Below the pieces are notes generated by a model. The model was not told the DNA's origin and did no database searches. It was given only the letters and a program-made list of their open reading frames with translations. Source: Rhizobium leucaenae USDA 9039 (GTDB taxonomy: Bacteria; Pseudomonadota; Alphaproteobacteria; Rhizobiales; Rhizobiaceae). From it: 33,515 bases of DNA. Shown here one piece after another: positions 1 through 9,066 of the stretch. Made by a program: the position numbers and the translations under genes. Every line of letters begins with the position of its first letter. The stretch's first letter is position 1. The stretch is from NCBI RefSeq assembly GCF_000426285.1, contig NZ_AUFB01000041.1, positions 1 to 33,515 on the forward strand. Reading direction: 5' to 3'.

Positions 1-79
1 CTCGTCAGCTACCAGATCAATCGACAACTCTCTGGATGGAACCTTCCTCCATTGGTGACACGCGCCTTCGAGGCGCACT

Positions 80-270
80 CTTGCCCGCGTCATAGCCCCG
101 GATGCCGCCGCTTTCGGTGGTTTTGACGCTCTGGCTATCGATCACACCGGCCGTCGGGCTTGCCTCCTTGCCCTCCAACTCGCGCGTTTCCATCACGAGA
201 CGATGGTTGATGCGTGGCCAAAGTCCCAACGCTCTCCATATTGCCGACGGGTGATTTTGGTCCAGGCCAT
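80..270 (-). pseudogene. IS5-family transposase, internally deleted remnant
   Basis: Reading leftward from the ATG at 270, the first codons give MAWTKITRRQYG, the usual N-terminus of IS5-family (IS1031-like) transposases. After about 14 codons the reading frame changes. From about 235 to 80 the sequence encodes a later part of the same protein, including the segments ETRELEGKEASPTAG, VIDSQSVKTT and GGIRGYDAGK, which is the conserved first catalytic region (VIDSQSVKTT contains the DDE Asp). The middle of the N-terminal half is missing and the C-terminal catalytic part is absent after 80. The gene is dead: an internally deleted and truncated copy. Positions 1-79 and 271-436 show no gene I can recognise. 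Confidence 0.8.
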
Positions 271-436
271 CGTGTTCTCCATCGAATCTCGCAAATCCGA
301 AGGAATCATAACCTGTTGAAATCACCCACCTCTTTTTGAGGCAGCCTCTAAAGAGAAGCCCACCACGGCAACTGATCGGTTCATATCCAAGAATATCACC
401 ATGAACCGGAAGCGGTGGCTCATTAAGAGGCAACGC

Positions 437-1435
437 CTAATAGTCGCACCAGATTGCAGCAAGCGACGCGAATTCTTCCCAGTTCGGTTTGCCTTTATCC
501 TTCCACCGCATGCAAACTTTAGGAAGGTCGGCTGTCATTTGGGCCCAATCATCTGCGGAGACTTCTTTGATCTTGCCGACGTCCCATCGATCTTGAGACA
601 AACGCGAGAGCTTTTCATAGGCCTCCGGTTTACCCAGCAGAATCTTGCGCGTCCCGCCGGGAATCCAAGCGTCACGCCAAGAGTGTTGGGCGCAAACATT
701 ATGCGGACTGACTGTCGGAATGAAAAATTCTAATCCCGTGTAGTGGCAATAGTCCCAAGTCTCGTCTTCGGGAGAGCCAGTATTGCATTTTTCCCACACG
801 TTTTCCGGCAACTTCACACTCGATCGCAACTGCTCAGCCGTAAGCAATAGGCCATCTCGCGCCTCCAATTCTTTCGAAGGCGGCGGATTTGACGTATCGT
901 AGCCGCAGCCTCCTTTGAGAAAGGTTTCGCGCACCATCGAAGCACCTGGAGCCATTGTCCAGGTAAAGTCATTTGCTTGGTGGAACAGCGTATATTCGTG
1001 CCATTCGTTTGCCCCGGTTGCTTCAGTGGCCAATTCATTGAAAAAAATTCCTGCGGATACGGCATCGGGCTGCGAGCCTAGGCCGATCATCTTTGTAGGG
1101 AAGCGATTGAACCAGTCGAAGGCTACAGGTTGTCGACTCTGGCAAGGCCGATCCCCTGAAAAATGCAAAGTGTCGCCTTTGACTGTATAGAGTTCCCCGT
1201 TTCCAATTTGGATGAGTTCGCATCCATGGCTAGGCTTAACCAAGTCCGGTGCATACTCAGGGTTGAGTGTCATGAAAATAATTATTGCGACAATCGCGAT
1301 GATCGCGAGCGACGGATATTTGTCCAAGATTCTATGAAATAATCGGCGCAAAAGCCTGTAGATCGCAACGAATGGGCGAAGTGCCTGGTTTTTCTTGGCA
1401 ATGTCGAAGCAATATCGAAGAATGCCCGCCAACAT
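437..1435 (-). CDS. Membrane-anchored protein of unknown function
   Basis: This 332-residue protein is not recognised. The N-terminus is basic (residues 1-39) and is followed by a strong hydrophobic helix at about 42-60 (YPSLAIIAIVAIIIFMTLNP), so the protein is probably an inner-membrane protein with a large periplasmic part or a single-anchor protein. The soluble remainder is rich in Trp and Cys (for example the GGCGYD and WDYCHYTG regions), compatible with disulphides outside the cytoplasm. The ATG at 1435 has only a weak GGGGC ribosome-binding stretch. It is divergent from the large gene at 1717, with a 281-nt spacer that could hold promoters for both. Its size, composition and single reading frame argue for a real gene; function and any link to the neighbour are unknown. 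Confidence 0.65.
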   Translation of the reverse strand: MLAGILRYCFDIAKKNQALRPFVAIYRLLRRLFHRILDKYPSLAIIAIVAIIIFMTLNPEYAPDLVKPSHGCELIQIGNGELYTVKGDTLHFSGDRPCQSRQPVAFDWFNRFPTKMIGLGSQPDAVSAGIFFNELATEATGANEWHEYTLFHQANDFTWTMAPGASMVRETFLKGGCGYDTSNPPPSKELEARDGLLLTAEQLRSSVKLPENVWEKCNTGSPEDETWDYCHYTGLEFFIPTVSPHNVCAQHSWRDAWIPGGTRKILLGKPEAYEKLSRLSQDRWDVGKIKEVSADDWAQMTADLPKVCMRWKDKGKPNWEEFASLAAIWCDY

Positions 1436-1622
1436 GTTCTGCCCCAGCGGCTACTTAAGTTTCTGCATGCTACAGACAATATTTTTCTTAACAATAGCAG
1501 TTCCGATTCGATCTAATTGTACCACGCTTCACAACTATAGATGTGGATTCTGGAAGGGGCAATGAAAACATCCCGATGTTCATCGCTGCTCGCGGAATCC
1601 CCAATCCTTTTGACTTGGAGAA

Positions 1623-1674
1623 GGAGCCGAAGGCGAGGCAGGGTAGCTGGTCCCTGAATGTGTTGTTCGGCTCC
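1623..1674. other. Nested inverted repeat upstream of the 1356-residue gene
   Basis: The 9-bp arms GGAGCCGAA (1623-1631) and TTCGGCTCC (1666-1674) are perfect inverted repeats. Inside them lies a second stem, CAGGG (1639-1643) with CCCTG (1652-1656). It sits 42 nt before the ATG at 1717. It could be a leader RNA structure, a protein-binding site (the downstream protein has an XRE helix-turn-helix), or a weak terminator, as a T-rich stretch (ATTTTTAATTT) follows. Only the symmetry is seen; the role is not. Confidence 0.4.
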
Positions 1675-1716
1675 AGGGTTATTGCATTTTTAATTTGACG
1701 TCATATAAAATCACTA

Positions 1717-4700
1717 ATGTCTACGTTGCTCAATCCTCCTGCCTCCAATGAGGCTATCACTCCCGCACAATGTCGCGCTGCTCGCGCTCTTTTGGCTTGG
1801 TCTCAGCAGGAGCTCGCCAGCCGCGCTCGAGTAGCCACCTCCACCGTGGCAGACTTTGAGCGGGGCCATCGCAACCCGATTCAACAGAACGCTGAAGCAA
1901 TTCGCGGAGTGCTCGAAGCGGAAGGCATTGCTTTCCGAGCGGGAGGAGCTGTTATCGGGCCAACATTGCCCGCCTTCGCCGACCGGAAGGACGCTGGTTT
2001 GCCAATAAGATGGGTCGATGCGACTGATCTTTCTCAGTGGGCCGAGCGACGCGACGGTCAGGGATCTCTTCCAACCTTGCTTGCGAAGCTAGCAAGGGCA
2101 AATCGCCCCATATTACTGAGGTTTCCCTCGGACGAAGGTGTCCAGCACGCTGGCTGGGACGGAGTTACCGAAGCAAGCGAAGCGTCTGAATATATTCCGC
2201 TCGGTGTCACGGGATGGGAAATCGGGACGCAGCGAGATCGCATCGCCTCGAAGGCCGATGATGACTATAAGAAGCGCAGCGAGAATCCGCTTGGTCTTAT
2301 ACCTGCCGAGTTGACGTTCATCTTCGTGACGCCGCGTCATTGGCCCCAAAAGGAAATGTGGGCGCAAAAGAAGCGTGCGGAGAACATCTGGAAGGACGTG
2401 CGTGCTTACGATGGAGATAATCTAGTCCATTGGATCGAACTCTATCCCGCTGTCGGGTTATGGCTGGCTATCGCCCTTGGCAAGCGACCAGCCGGGGCAC
2501 TTGATCTTCGGGAATATTGGCTGGAATGGGCGCTCGCGACCCAATGGCAATTGCCAAGTGAATTGGTGCTCTGTGATCGCGACGAAAGTGCCACCCGGAT
2601 TCTTCGATGGCTCAGGGGGCCGTCGTCTGTGCTTGCGGTAAAGGGGGAGAGCCCGGCTGAGGTTTCCGGATTTGTTTATGCGGCGATCAACCAGCTTCCC
2701 GCTAATCTTGCGGAATATTACCTGTGCCGAAGCTTGGTAGTCGCAAACTCCGAAACTGCAAGGCTGATTGGAGATAGTGCAACGCCGTTGGTCATCGTGG
2801 TGTTAGATCCGGAGCCAGGCCCGGCGCAGGCGTTGGCCAAGAAGGGACACCATGTACTTGCCGCATATGGCCAAGACGCCTCGTCCTCCGGCGATGCCAT
2901 TGTGCTTGAACGCCCCGCACGAGAGAATATTAAGATCGTCCTTGAAGGGGTTGGCGTGCCTTCCGAGATGGCAGGGCGGATGGCGAGAGATTCGTCGCGA
3001 AGTCTAGGAATTCTGCGACGTCTCATGCCAAGCTCTCCTGGACGAGTACCCGCGTGGGCGAAAGGACTTCCCTCTCAATCGCTCATTGCGGCTCTCCTCG
3101 CAGGTGGCTGGGATGAAAGCAGCGAGGGAGACAAATCTGTCCTATCGCGGTTGGCTGACATGCCCTACGAACCGTTCGCAGCTAGTCTTGCGGGTTTGGC
3201 CGGAAATTTCGATAGTCCTCTGCGTAAAGTGGGCTCTGTGTGGAAAATTGCCTCGCCACGCGATGCTTGGGGCCTGCTGGCAGCGGATATATCGCCCTCT
3301 CACATGGAACGGTTTGCTGCAGTCGCATTAGACGTTTTGAGCGCGGCCGACCCCCGCTACGAAATGCCCGCGGAGGAACGGTGGTATGCATCGGTCCGGG
3401 GGGTGCATCCAGAATTTTCCAAAAATCTGCGTAACGGTGTCGGCGAAGTATTGATTATACTTGCTCTGTTCGGAAAACTGGCCTCATCCGTACCATCTGC
3501 GGAGCTGCAGCCAGATCTTATCATTCAACGCTTGCTTAGCGGCGCCGACCGTCAACGTTGGTGGTCACTGTCGAGGGATTTTCAACTATTAGCGGAAGCC
3601 TCACCGTCCAGTTTCCTCAGCGCACTCGACGACGCACTTGGTCAGGACGATAGCCCTGTCGCCGTTCTTTTCGGTCACGATACGTCCCCGCTTTTTGGCG
3701 CCGAGCACCTATCCACATTATTGTGGGCTCTCGAAACTTTGGCATGGTCTCCCGACTATCTCGGGCGTGCGGCCTCTATTCTCGGGGCGCTCGATGAGCT
3801 TGATCCTGGGGGCCGTTATACTAACCGTCCCGGCAGTAGTCTCCGAACTACATTTCTTCTATGGGCGCCGCAAACACACGCGACACTAGAACAGCGACTT
3901 CGGGTCTTGGACCGGCTAAGAGCGAGGTTCCCCAAGGCAGCTTGGAAACTCCTGCTGGGCATTCTTCCGACCGAACACGACTCGTTTTCACCAACGCCAG
4001 CCCCTCTCTGGCGCGATTTCTCGACGCCAACCTCAGAAATCGTCACTTTCGAGCTGATTGAAAGAGGCGCGCTCGCGATTACCGATCGTCTCCTTGCAGA
4101 CGCGTCGGCTGATATCTCACGGTGGGTGGCGCTGCTCGATCGCTGGGGCAATCTCGGAGCCAGACGGGAAGAAGCGCTAAACAAACTCAAGGCGCTTGTT
4201 CCGTTCATTGCGGACGACGTGGGTCGGAACGCGTTAAGGTCGAAGTTGCGCGCAATTTTGCATAGCCATCGCAGTTTCCGTGATGCCGCGTGGGCGCTTC
4301 CTGAAGAAGAATTGGCTCCTTTTGAGGAAATTTACAACGCCATAACCCCTGTCGACCTAATCGCAGAGATTTCTTGGTTGTTTGACACGTCGGTCGCACT
4401 TCCGAACCCAATCGGCACCAGGTGGCACGAGGACACACAGCGGCAGCTCCAAGGGGAACGCCGAAGCGTTGTTGAAGCAATTCTCACCAATATGGGACTG
4501 GACGGCCTGTTTGCTCTTGCTAACGCTGTACAGGAGAAAGGTTACCTGGGACAAGCCATTGCCGAGGCCGAAGTTGGCAACCCGCGACGGGGACACGAAA
4601 TTATCGTCCGGGCTCTCACAAGAGAGGGCGTAGTGGGCTTAGGAGTTGCCCGGGGGATGATAATAACGATGTATCCCATGCAAGCTGATCAATGGGTGAC

Positions 4701-5787
4701 AGATTTGGTCGACGAGATGCAGCAGATAGGAGCCAAACAGGAAAGCTTGCTCGCAATTCTGCTCGCCCTCCCGCCCTCGTCGCGCGCTTGGTCGCTCTTG
4801 CGGGAATTGGGCGCAAATTTCGAAGAGCAGTACTGGAAACGGGTCCCAATCCTTTGGATTAATGGCGAACGGGAAGATACAGAGTTTGCGGTGAGCAAAC
4901 TGATGGATGTCGGTCGCGCTCGCCATGTCGTGCATCTAGTTGGCTTGCGGTTGCATACAGGTCTGACATTTGGCTCGGATTTGCTCGTCCGCCTCCTTAT
5001 TGAAGCGGCCTTACAACCAGCCGAATTCGACGCCGATCACAATGACACGACGATGTTCCAACACTACGTTGCCGAAATTCTGTCTGTTTTAGACAACCGT
5101 GACGACGTCCCCGCCACGGAGATGTTAAAGCTGGAATGGATTTATCTTCCAGTGCTTGAATACTCGCAGCGTCCGGCCAAGTTAATCATCCGCGAGCTTG
5201 CGTCCAATCCGCAGCTATTCATCGACGTAATCTGCGCAATTTACAAACCCAGCGAGGACAGCCGCGTAGTTGAAGAGACTGTGGCTAACCAAGAACAAGT
5301 CACCAATCGTGCCCGCCAAGCAAGCAACCTCTTGCGTCTCTGGAATGTTGTTCCTGGAACCAGACCAGACGGTACAATAGATCTAGCGATCTTAGAAGAC
5401 TGGGTTCAACGTGCCCGCCAACTGGCGAAATCCGCCGGGCGGGAGGATATTTCGGACCAGAAGATCGGCGAAGTCCTTGCCTGCGCACCTTCGGGGCAAG
5501 ACGGCATCTGGCCCACAGAAGCTGTCCGCGAATTAATTGAATCCGTTCGCAACAAAAATATCGAAATTGGGCTCATGATTGGTCGTCGCAATCTGCGTGG
5601 CGTTACGACGAGGCTACCGCGTGACGGCGGCGCCCAAGAGCACGATCTTGCGAGGACCTTTAGCGAGTGGTCGCGAGCGACGGCGCTGGAATGGCCGCGC
5701 ACGTCTGCTGTTCTCGAAAAAATCGCTACGAGCTATGACTACGAAGCTCGTTCGCATGACAATGACGCGGAAAAGCTCGATTGGTAA
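1717..5787 (+). CDS. Large XRE-HTH / PD-(D/E)XK-like / degenerate P-loop protein, candidate defence effector
   Basis: The protein has 1356 residues. An XRE-type helix-turn-helix occupies residues about 16-72 (ALLAWSQQELASRARVATST). Residues about 130-250 look like a restriction-endonuclease-fold domain: Asp148 in GWDG, Glu168 in GWEIGT, Lys179 in SKADDDYKKR, then the strand TFIFVTPRHW and the run NIWKDVRAYD. A weak P-loop-like stretch, VKGESPAEVSG, lies at about 308-318 but lacks GKT/S. The C-terminal two thirds are helical, Trp-rich and look like repeats, with no membrane segment. I recall the nuclease-like segment from large uncharacterised bacterial proteins. The size and layout resemble NTPase-type anti-phage sensors (Avs-like), but active NTPase motifs are not visible, so this is inference. 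No good ribosome-binding site precedes the ATG; TATAAA lies 12-17 nt upstream, so the start may be leaderless. It is a stand-alone gene, divergent from its left neighbour. Confidence 0.75.
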   Translation: MSTLLNPPASNEAITPAQCRAARALLAWSQQELASRARVATSTVADFERGHRNPIQQNAEAIRGVLEAEGIAFRAGGAVIGPTLPAFADRKDAGLPIRWVDATDLSQWAERRDGQGSLPTLLAKLARANRPILLRFPSDEGVQHAGWDGVTEASEASEYIPLGVTGWEIGTQRDRIASKADDDYKKRSENPLGLIPAELTFIFVTPRHWPQKEMWAQKKRAENIWKDVRAYDGDNLVHWIELYPAVGLWLAIALGKRPAGALDLREYWLEWALATQWQLPSELVLCDRDESATRILRWLRGPSSVLAVKGESPAEVSGFVYAAINQLPANLAEYYLCRSLVVANSETARLIGDSATPLVIVVLDPEPGPAQALAKKGHHVLAAYGQDASSSGDAIVLERPARENIKIVLEGVGVPSEMAGRMARDSSRSLGILRRLMPSSPGRVPAWAKGLPSQSLIAALLAGGWDESSEGDKSVLSRLADMPYEPFAASLAGLAGNFDSPLRKVGSVWKIASPRDAWGLLAADISPSHMERFAAVALDVLSAADPRYEMPAEERWYASVRGVHPEFSKNLRNGVGEVLIILALFGKLASSVPSAELQPDLIIQRLLSGADRQRWWSLSRDFQLLAEASPSSFLSALDDALGQDDSPVAVLFGHDTSPLFGAEHLSTLLWALETLAWSPDYLGRAASILGALDELDPGGRYTNRPGSSLRTTFLLWAPQTHATLEQRLRVLDRLRARFPKAAWKLLLGILPTEHDSFSPTPAPLWRDFSTPTSEIVTFELIERGALAITDRLLADASADISRWVALLDRWGNLGARREEALNKLKALVPFIADDVGRNALRSKLRAILHSHRSFRDAAWALPEEELAPFEEIYNAITPVDLIAEISWLFDTSVALPNPIGTRWHEDTQRQLQGERRSVVEAILTNMGLDGLFALANAVQEKGYLGQAIAEAEVGNPRRGHEIIVRALTREGVVGLGVARGMIITMYPMQADQWVTDLVDEMQQIGAKQESLLAILLALPPSSRAWSLLRELGANFEEQYWKRVPILWINGEREDTEFAVSKLMDVGRARHVVHLVGLRLHTGLTFGSDLLVRLLIEAALQPAEFDADHNDTTMFQHYVAEILSVLDNRDDVPATEMLKLEWIYLPVLEYSQRPAKLIIRELASNPQLFIDVICAIYKPSEDSRVVEETVANQEQVTNRARQASNLLRLWNVVPGTRPDGTIDLAILEDWVQRARQLAKSAGREDISDQKIGEVLACAPSGQDGIWPTEAVRELIESVRNKNIEIGLMIGRRNLRGVTTRLPRDGGAQEHDLARTFSEWSRATALEWPRTSAVLEKIATSYDYEARSHDNDAEKLDW

Positions 5788-5809
5788 GATTGTACCTGCT
5801 TCATGCGAG

Positions 5810-5845
5810 GAAATTGCCTGGGATGGTGCCATCCCAAGCAATTTC
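5810..5845. repeat. Near-perfect 17-bp inverted repeat after the large gene
   Basis: Arms 5810-5826 and 5829-5845 match at 16 of 17 positions, separated by 2 nt (core TGGGATGGTGCCATCCCA, outer arms GAAATTGC and GCAATTTC). It begins 22 nt after the stop codon at 5787. A long stable hairpin in the mRNA is expected, so it may be a terminator or 3' stabiliser, but no T-run follows on either strand. Confidence 0.6.
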
Positions 5846-6455
5846 GACCGCGTTACTGGCTGTGAAGCCGTATGCCAGCTTAAGCATTCGGCTCATAGGC
5901 ACTTGACAATAAGTGAGTTTGTTCTTTATTTGTTCCGTCCATGACAAACATTGGCCGCCTCATACGCTTTCGCGAACCGAGTGGTCATGCTTTCTCGTTT
6001 ATCGTATCGGAGTGGCAAAAATGGGCGAATTATTGTCCCATCGCGTGGAAGCCTGCACTTTTCTTCCATCAGGTTTGAATACCGTCCAATCGGTGCTGAG
6101 GAAACGAGATCGTTCGTTCCAGAGATATTTCGACAGCGGTACAATTATGAAAGGCGGCCCAAGCCTGTTCGCGGTTTTGACCTATTCCGATAGCGGAAAC
6201 TGCAGGGCTCGAAGCAGGTTAGAGAGCCGCTCCACGAAAAAGGCCCGACTATCCTAAAGTTCAGAACTCCCCTGTTCTGAAGATCGCGTCTCAACTCACA
6301 GGTATGACGGCATTTCGACGCTGTCGGATGTGGGGACACCCTGGGGGCGCGACTTTTTCAGCGGACAGGCTATGTTCCTGTTTGGACATGAAATCTCTTG
6401 CTGTGGAACATTTATAAGTCCGTTTTACAAGATTATATAATAATTCCATTAGGTT

Positions 6456-6460
6456 ACAGA
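6456..6460. repeat. Left copy of 5-bp target duplication (ACAGA)
   Basis: ACAGA directly abuts the left end of the element at 6461 and is repeated at 8992-8996 directly after the right end. This is the expected footprint of a single insertion. Confidence 0.7.
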
Positions 6461-6683
6461 TGTCAAAGCTGGCTAGACGCGCGACATTGTCAGCCAGTTA
6501 GAAATGCGACACTGGCTCTGACAATCAGCCCCCGATCCGGCCGGCTGGGCCGGGTTGAAAGGGCGGAGCGGGGGCGGGTGATAACATTCCCCTTCGGCTT
6601 TAGCTTTCTCACTGGCAATTGTTCTTTTACCGCTCGATACTCGCTAGCACTTGCATGGCGCAGTTGGGGATCAAAGCCGCACG

Positions 6684-7421
6684 ATGCTTCCGGAAATCAA
6701 CCTGCAAGGTGACGTCGACATCGCCGCGCTGTCACCACTTCTTCGCGGCATGCTTCTTTCGGTTGCCTATGCTGACGGTGAGGGTGGCATAGGATTGACC
6801 GCGACCGGCGCCATGAACCGCAAGTTCGTGCATTGGGCCGCTGTGCACTTCCTCTGGCCCGGATTCACAGCCGAGGACCTCTACAGCATGAACAAGGTGC
6901 TCAATGAAAGCGACATGCCGCCGCTTTGGGTCGTGCGCGACATGACCCGCCACCTGAAGCTTCTTCGCCGGAAAAAGGATGTGCTGCTGCCAACCAGACG
7001 CGGGCGGGAGTTTCTGGTGAATCCGCAAGCCTTCTTCGATGTGGTCGCCACGGATTATCTCTATTCGTATGTCCACGCCACCGAGCGGGAAGAAAAGGTC
7101 CGCGCGCGGTTACGCTGGTGGCGCATGTTCCTCAATCTTCTCAATATCAAGGCCAGGGAAGGTTGCACGCCAATGGACGTTGTGAAGATCCTCTATCCAG
7201 ACTTGGCGCCTCTGTCACACACCGAAATGACCATAGAAGCCTGGGAGTTGAAATCCGATCTCCAATATGGCGTCTTACGGCGCTTGTGCTGGCTCGGCTT
7301 GCTCTATGAAGCAAGAGAGGGCCTCACACTCTTCCAGGACGGATCCTTCCACAAGACACCGCTTTGGTCCGCATGCCTGCAGCTGGAATCGGATACGCAA
7401 AGCGACATCGGCGTGCACTGA
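6684..7421 (+). CDS. IS passenger protein of unknown function
   Basis: This 245-residue product is not recognised. The ATG at 6684 opens MLPEINLQGDVD; an in-frame TTG at 6651 is possible, but neither start has a strong ribosome-binding site. The protein is soluble and mostly helical, with many basic residues in the centre (residues about 85-110, HLKLLRRKKDVLLPTRRGRE) and segments that look like winged-helix pairs, so nucleic-acid binding is possible. It lies wholly within the ends and target duplication of the insertion element and converges with the transposase gene, so it travels with it. It could be a transposition helper, a regulator or a maintenance function. Nothing in the sequence decides between these. 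Confidence 0.6.
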   Translation: MLPEINLQGDVDIAALSPLLRGMLLSVAYADGEGGIGLTATGAMNRKFVHWAAVHFLWPGFTAEDLYSMNKVLNESDMPPLWVVRDMTRHLKLLRRKKDVLLPTRRGREFLVNPQAFFDVVATDYLYSYVHATEREEKVRARLRWWRMFLNLLNIKAREGCTPMDVVKILYPDLAPLSHTEMTIEAWELKSDLQYGVLRRLCWLGLLYEAREGLTLFQDGSFHKTPLWSACLQLESDTQSDIGVH

Positions 7422-7427
7422 CGATCT

Positions 7428-8849
7428 TTATTCCGCCGCTGGTTGCCTCAATAACGCTTTCTCTCGCCGTGCAATCACCGCCGGATCGTTCATGTAATCT
7501 GTCCTCGGCTTGCGTCCCCGCTTCTGATAGCCGTTGGCTGTGCTACCGTCCCGAATGCCAAACATATGATCCTTCTGCCCGGTGCGTCGGGGACCACTCT
7601 TGCTGCGTTGCTGTTCTCGGCCGGCTTGCAACTCGGCGACGATCGACAGCATGTCGTCCAGCCGCTTGTTGTCGACGACCTCCGCACGATGCACCGAGCG
7701 CAACGTATCGAAGGTCTTGTAGGGCAGGGAAAAGCTCTCGTGCATGATCTCGAGCCGACCGTCCGGATAGTCGCAGACGATCACTTTCTGGCCAGCCAGT
7801 GGCCTGGAAATCTCGGTCGGATCGAGAATGAACAACATCTTGTCGTAGCGTAGCGTCAGAGATTGCGACAGCGTGCGGACTTCCTTCCGGCACATGGCAC
7901 CATCGAGGTTCTCGTGGTTGGCCAGCGGTCGGTGCATGTCCTTTGGATTGCGTGGTTGCTTGCCAAAGCGAGTGTTGAAATCCGCAATGAACTCAGGCGC
8001 ATAGGAATTGGCAGCTTCGATCGTATCAATGCCGCGAAGCCGTAATTCCTTCACAAGCCGATCCTGCAATGTCTGGTTGGCACGTTCCACCCGACCCTTG
8101 GCCTGAGGGGTGTTGGCGCAGATGATATCGATGTTGAGCTCATAAAGCGCCCGGCCGAACTGCGTCAGACCGCTTGTCCTGTCCTTCTTCGACGGATGCG
8201 TCGATCGAAAGACACCATGTTTGTCGCTGTAGAAAGCCAACGGCTTGCCCCACTGCTGCAGATAATCCTTTGTCGCATGCAGATAGTCGAACGTATTCTC
8301 CGATCCGGCGAAACGCAGGTGCAATAGCCTGCCGGTGGCGTCATCGATATAGACGAGCAGGGCGCATTTGGGGCCGCGGTTCTCGAACCACCAGTGATGC
8401 GATCCGTCGATCTGCACCAGTTCGCCAAAGCAGCCGCGCCGGCCGCGTGGTTGGAAAACCCGTTTCTTGCGTTCACGACGCGAAATCCAGATACCAGCCT
8501 CGGTCATCCATTGCCGCAGCGTCTCCTTGGCGACCGAGATCCGGTGCAACTCGAGCAGCTTCTCGCGTGCCAGCGTCGGACCGAAATCCAGATAGCGTTC
8601 GCGGATCAGATCCAGCACCGCATTGCGAAACTCTTCGCTATGGCGCCGGTTGCTTGGTCGTGATCGCTTCTTTGAAACAAGGCCGGCCGGACCATCCTGA
8701 TCATAGGCCTGCAGCAGCCTGTGGACCTGACTTCGACTGAGGTCGAGCAGTTCGGCGGCCTGTACGACGCTCAGGCGTTGGTTACGGATCTTCTGGATGA
8801 CTTCGAGGCGATGTAATTCTTTCTGCGACATGGTGATCATAAAGGACAT
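7428..8849 (-). CDS. IS1202/ISNCY-type DDE transposase
   Basis: The 473-residue transposase looks full length. The N-terminus carries a helix-turn-helix (residues about 12-60, QRLSVVQAAELLDLSRSQVH) and a second winged-helix-like region (about 70-125). The rve/RNase H-like catalytic core follows, with Asp in VQIDGSHHWW, Asp in FYSDKHGVFR, and Glu in KGRVERANQTL, which are the D-D-E residues. The C-terminal ~150 residues form the beta-rich tail usual in this group. Several Met codons cluster at the start (Met1, Met4, Met7), so the exact start is uncertain. A broken paralogue lies at 16341-17007. The protein should cut and rejoin the ends at 6461 and 8991. Confidence 0.9.
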   Translation of the reverse strand: MSFMITMSQKELHRLEVIQKIRNQRLSVVQAAELLDLSRSQVHRLLQAYDQDGPAGLVSKKRSRPSNRRHSEEFRNAVLDLIRERYLDFGPTLAREKLLELHRISVAKETLRQWMTEAGIWISRRERKKRVFQPRGRRGCFGELVQIDGSHHWWFENRGPKCALLVYIDDATGRLLHLRFAGSENTFDYLHATKDYLQQWGKPLAFYSDKHGVFRSTHPSKKDRTSGLTQFGRALYELNIDIICANTPQAKGRVERANQTLQDRLVKELRLRGIDTIEAANSYAPEFIADFNTRFGKQPRNPKDMHRPLANHENLDGAMCRKEVRTLSQSLTLRYDKMLFILDPTEISRPLAGQKVIVCDYPDGRLEIMHESFSLPYKTFDTLRSVHRAEVVDNKRLDDMLSIVAELQAGREQQRSKSGPRRTGQKDHMFGIRDGSTANGYQKRGRKPRTDYMNDPAVIARREKALLRQPAAE

Positions 8850-8941
8850 GACGACTCCGACCGCTCCTGGTCTCGACCAGGCTGAAGATCGTCATCCTTG
8901 CTCCCAACGGTGGCTTTGACCAGTGCGTCGAGAGGCGAGAC

Positions 8942-8991
8942 TGTCGCATCTCTAACTGGCCCAACTGTCGCATTACTAAATAGCCGCTACA
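8942..8991 (-). repeat. Right terminal inverted repeat region of the IS1202-type element
   Basis: Read from the right tip inward it gives TGTAGCGGC, then GCGACA 20 nt in, then GGCCAGTTAGAGATGCGACA. The left end (6461-6511) shows the same order. The outer 20 nt are only loosely conserved between ends, while the inner motifs match closely. Confidence 0.7.
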
Positions 8992-8996
8992 ACAGA
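8992..8996. repeat. Right copy of 5-bp target duplication (ACAGA)
   Basis: It matches 6456-6460 exactly and adjoins the ACA end of the element. Confidence 0.7.
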
Positions 8997-9066
8997 AACT
9001 CAGATAAGTTCTATTATGGAACGGCCGAGCCATTTTGGATTTGTTCGTAACGTTTGTCCGTTGGCA

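Larger units (their letters stand above)
5788..6460. other. Gene-free stretch between the large gene and the IS element
   Basis: No open frame here has recognisable content, a ribosome-binding site and plausible composition together. Apart from two hairpins (5810-5845 and 6260-6281, the latter TTCAGAAC with GTTCTGAA around a 6-nt loop), nothing was found. Before the IS1202-type insertion this sequence was contiguous with the 3' flank of the reverse transcriptase gene at 9067, so it could be the downstream flank of that module. Confidence 0.5.
6461..8991. mobile_element. IS1202/ISNCY-type insertion sequence with a passenger gene
   Basis: The element is 2531 bp and begins TGT, ends ACA, and is flanked by the 5-bp direct repeat ACAGA. 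Both ends carry the same two internal motifs at matching distances: GCGACA 20 nt from each tip (6481-6486; 8966-8971 inverted) and the 19-bp motif GCCAGTTAGAAATGCGACA (6493-6511; 8942-8960 inverted, one mismatch) about 31-32 nt from each tip. These are probably transposase-binding sites. Inside are a full-length leftward transposase gene (7428-8849) and a rightward gene of unknown function (6684-7421), which converge with 6 nt between them. The element appears intact. It landed about 70 bp downstream of the reverse transcriptase gene. The precise family label is from recognition of the transposase; ends and duplication are read directly. Confidence 0.75.
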
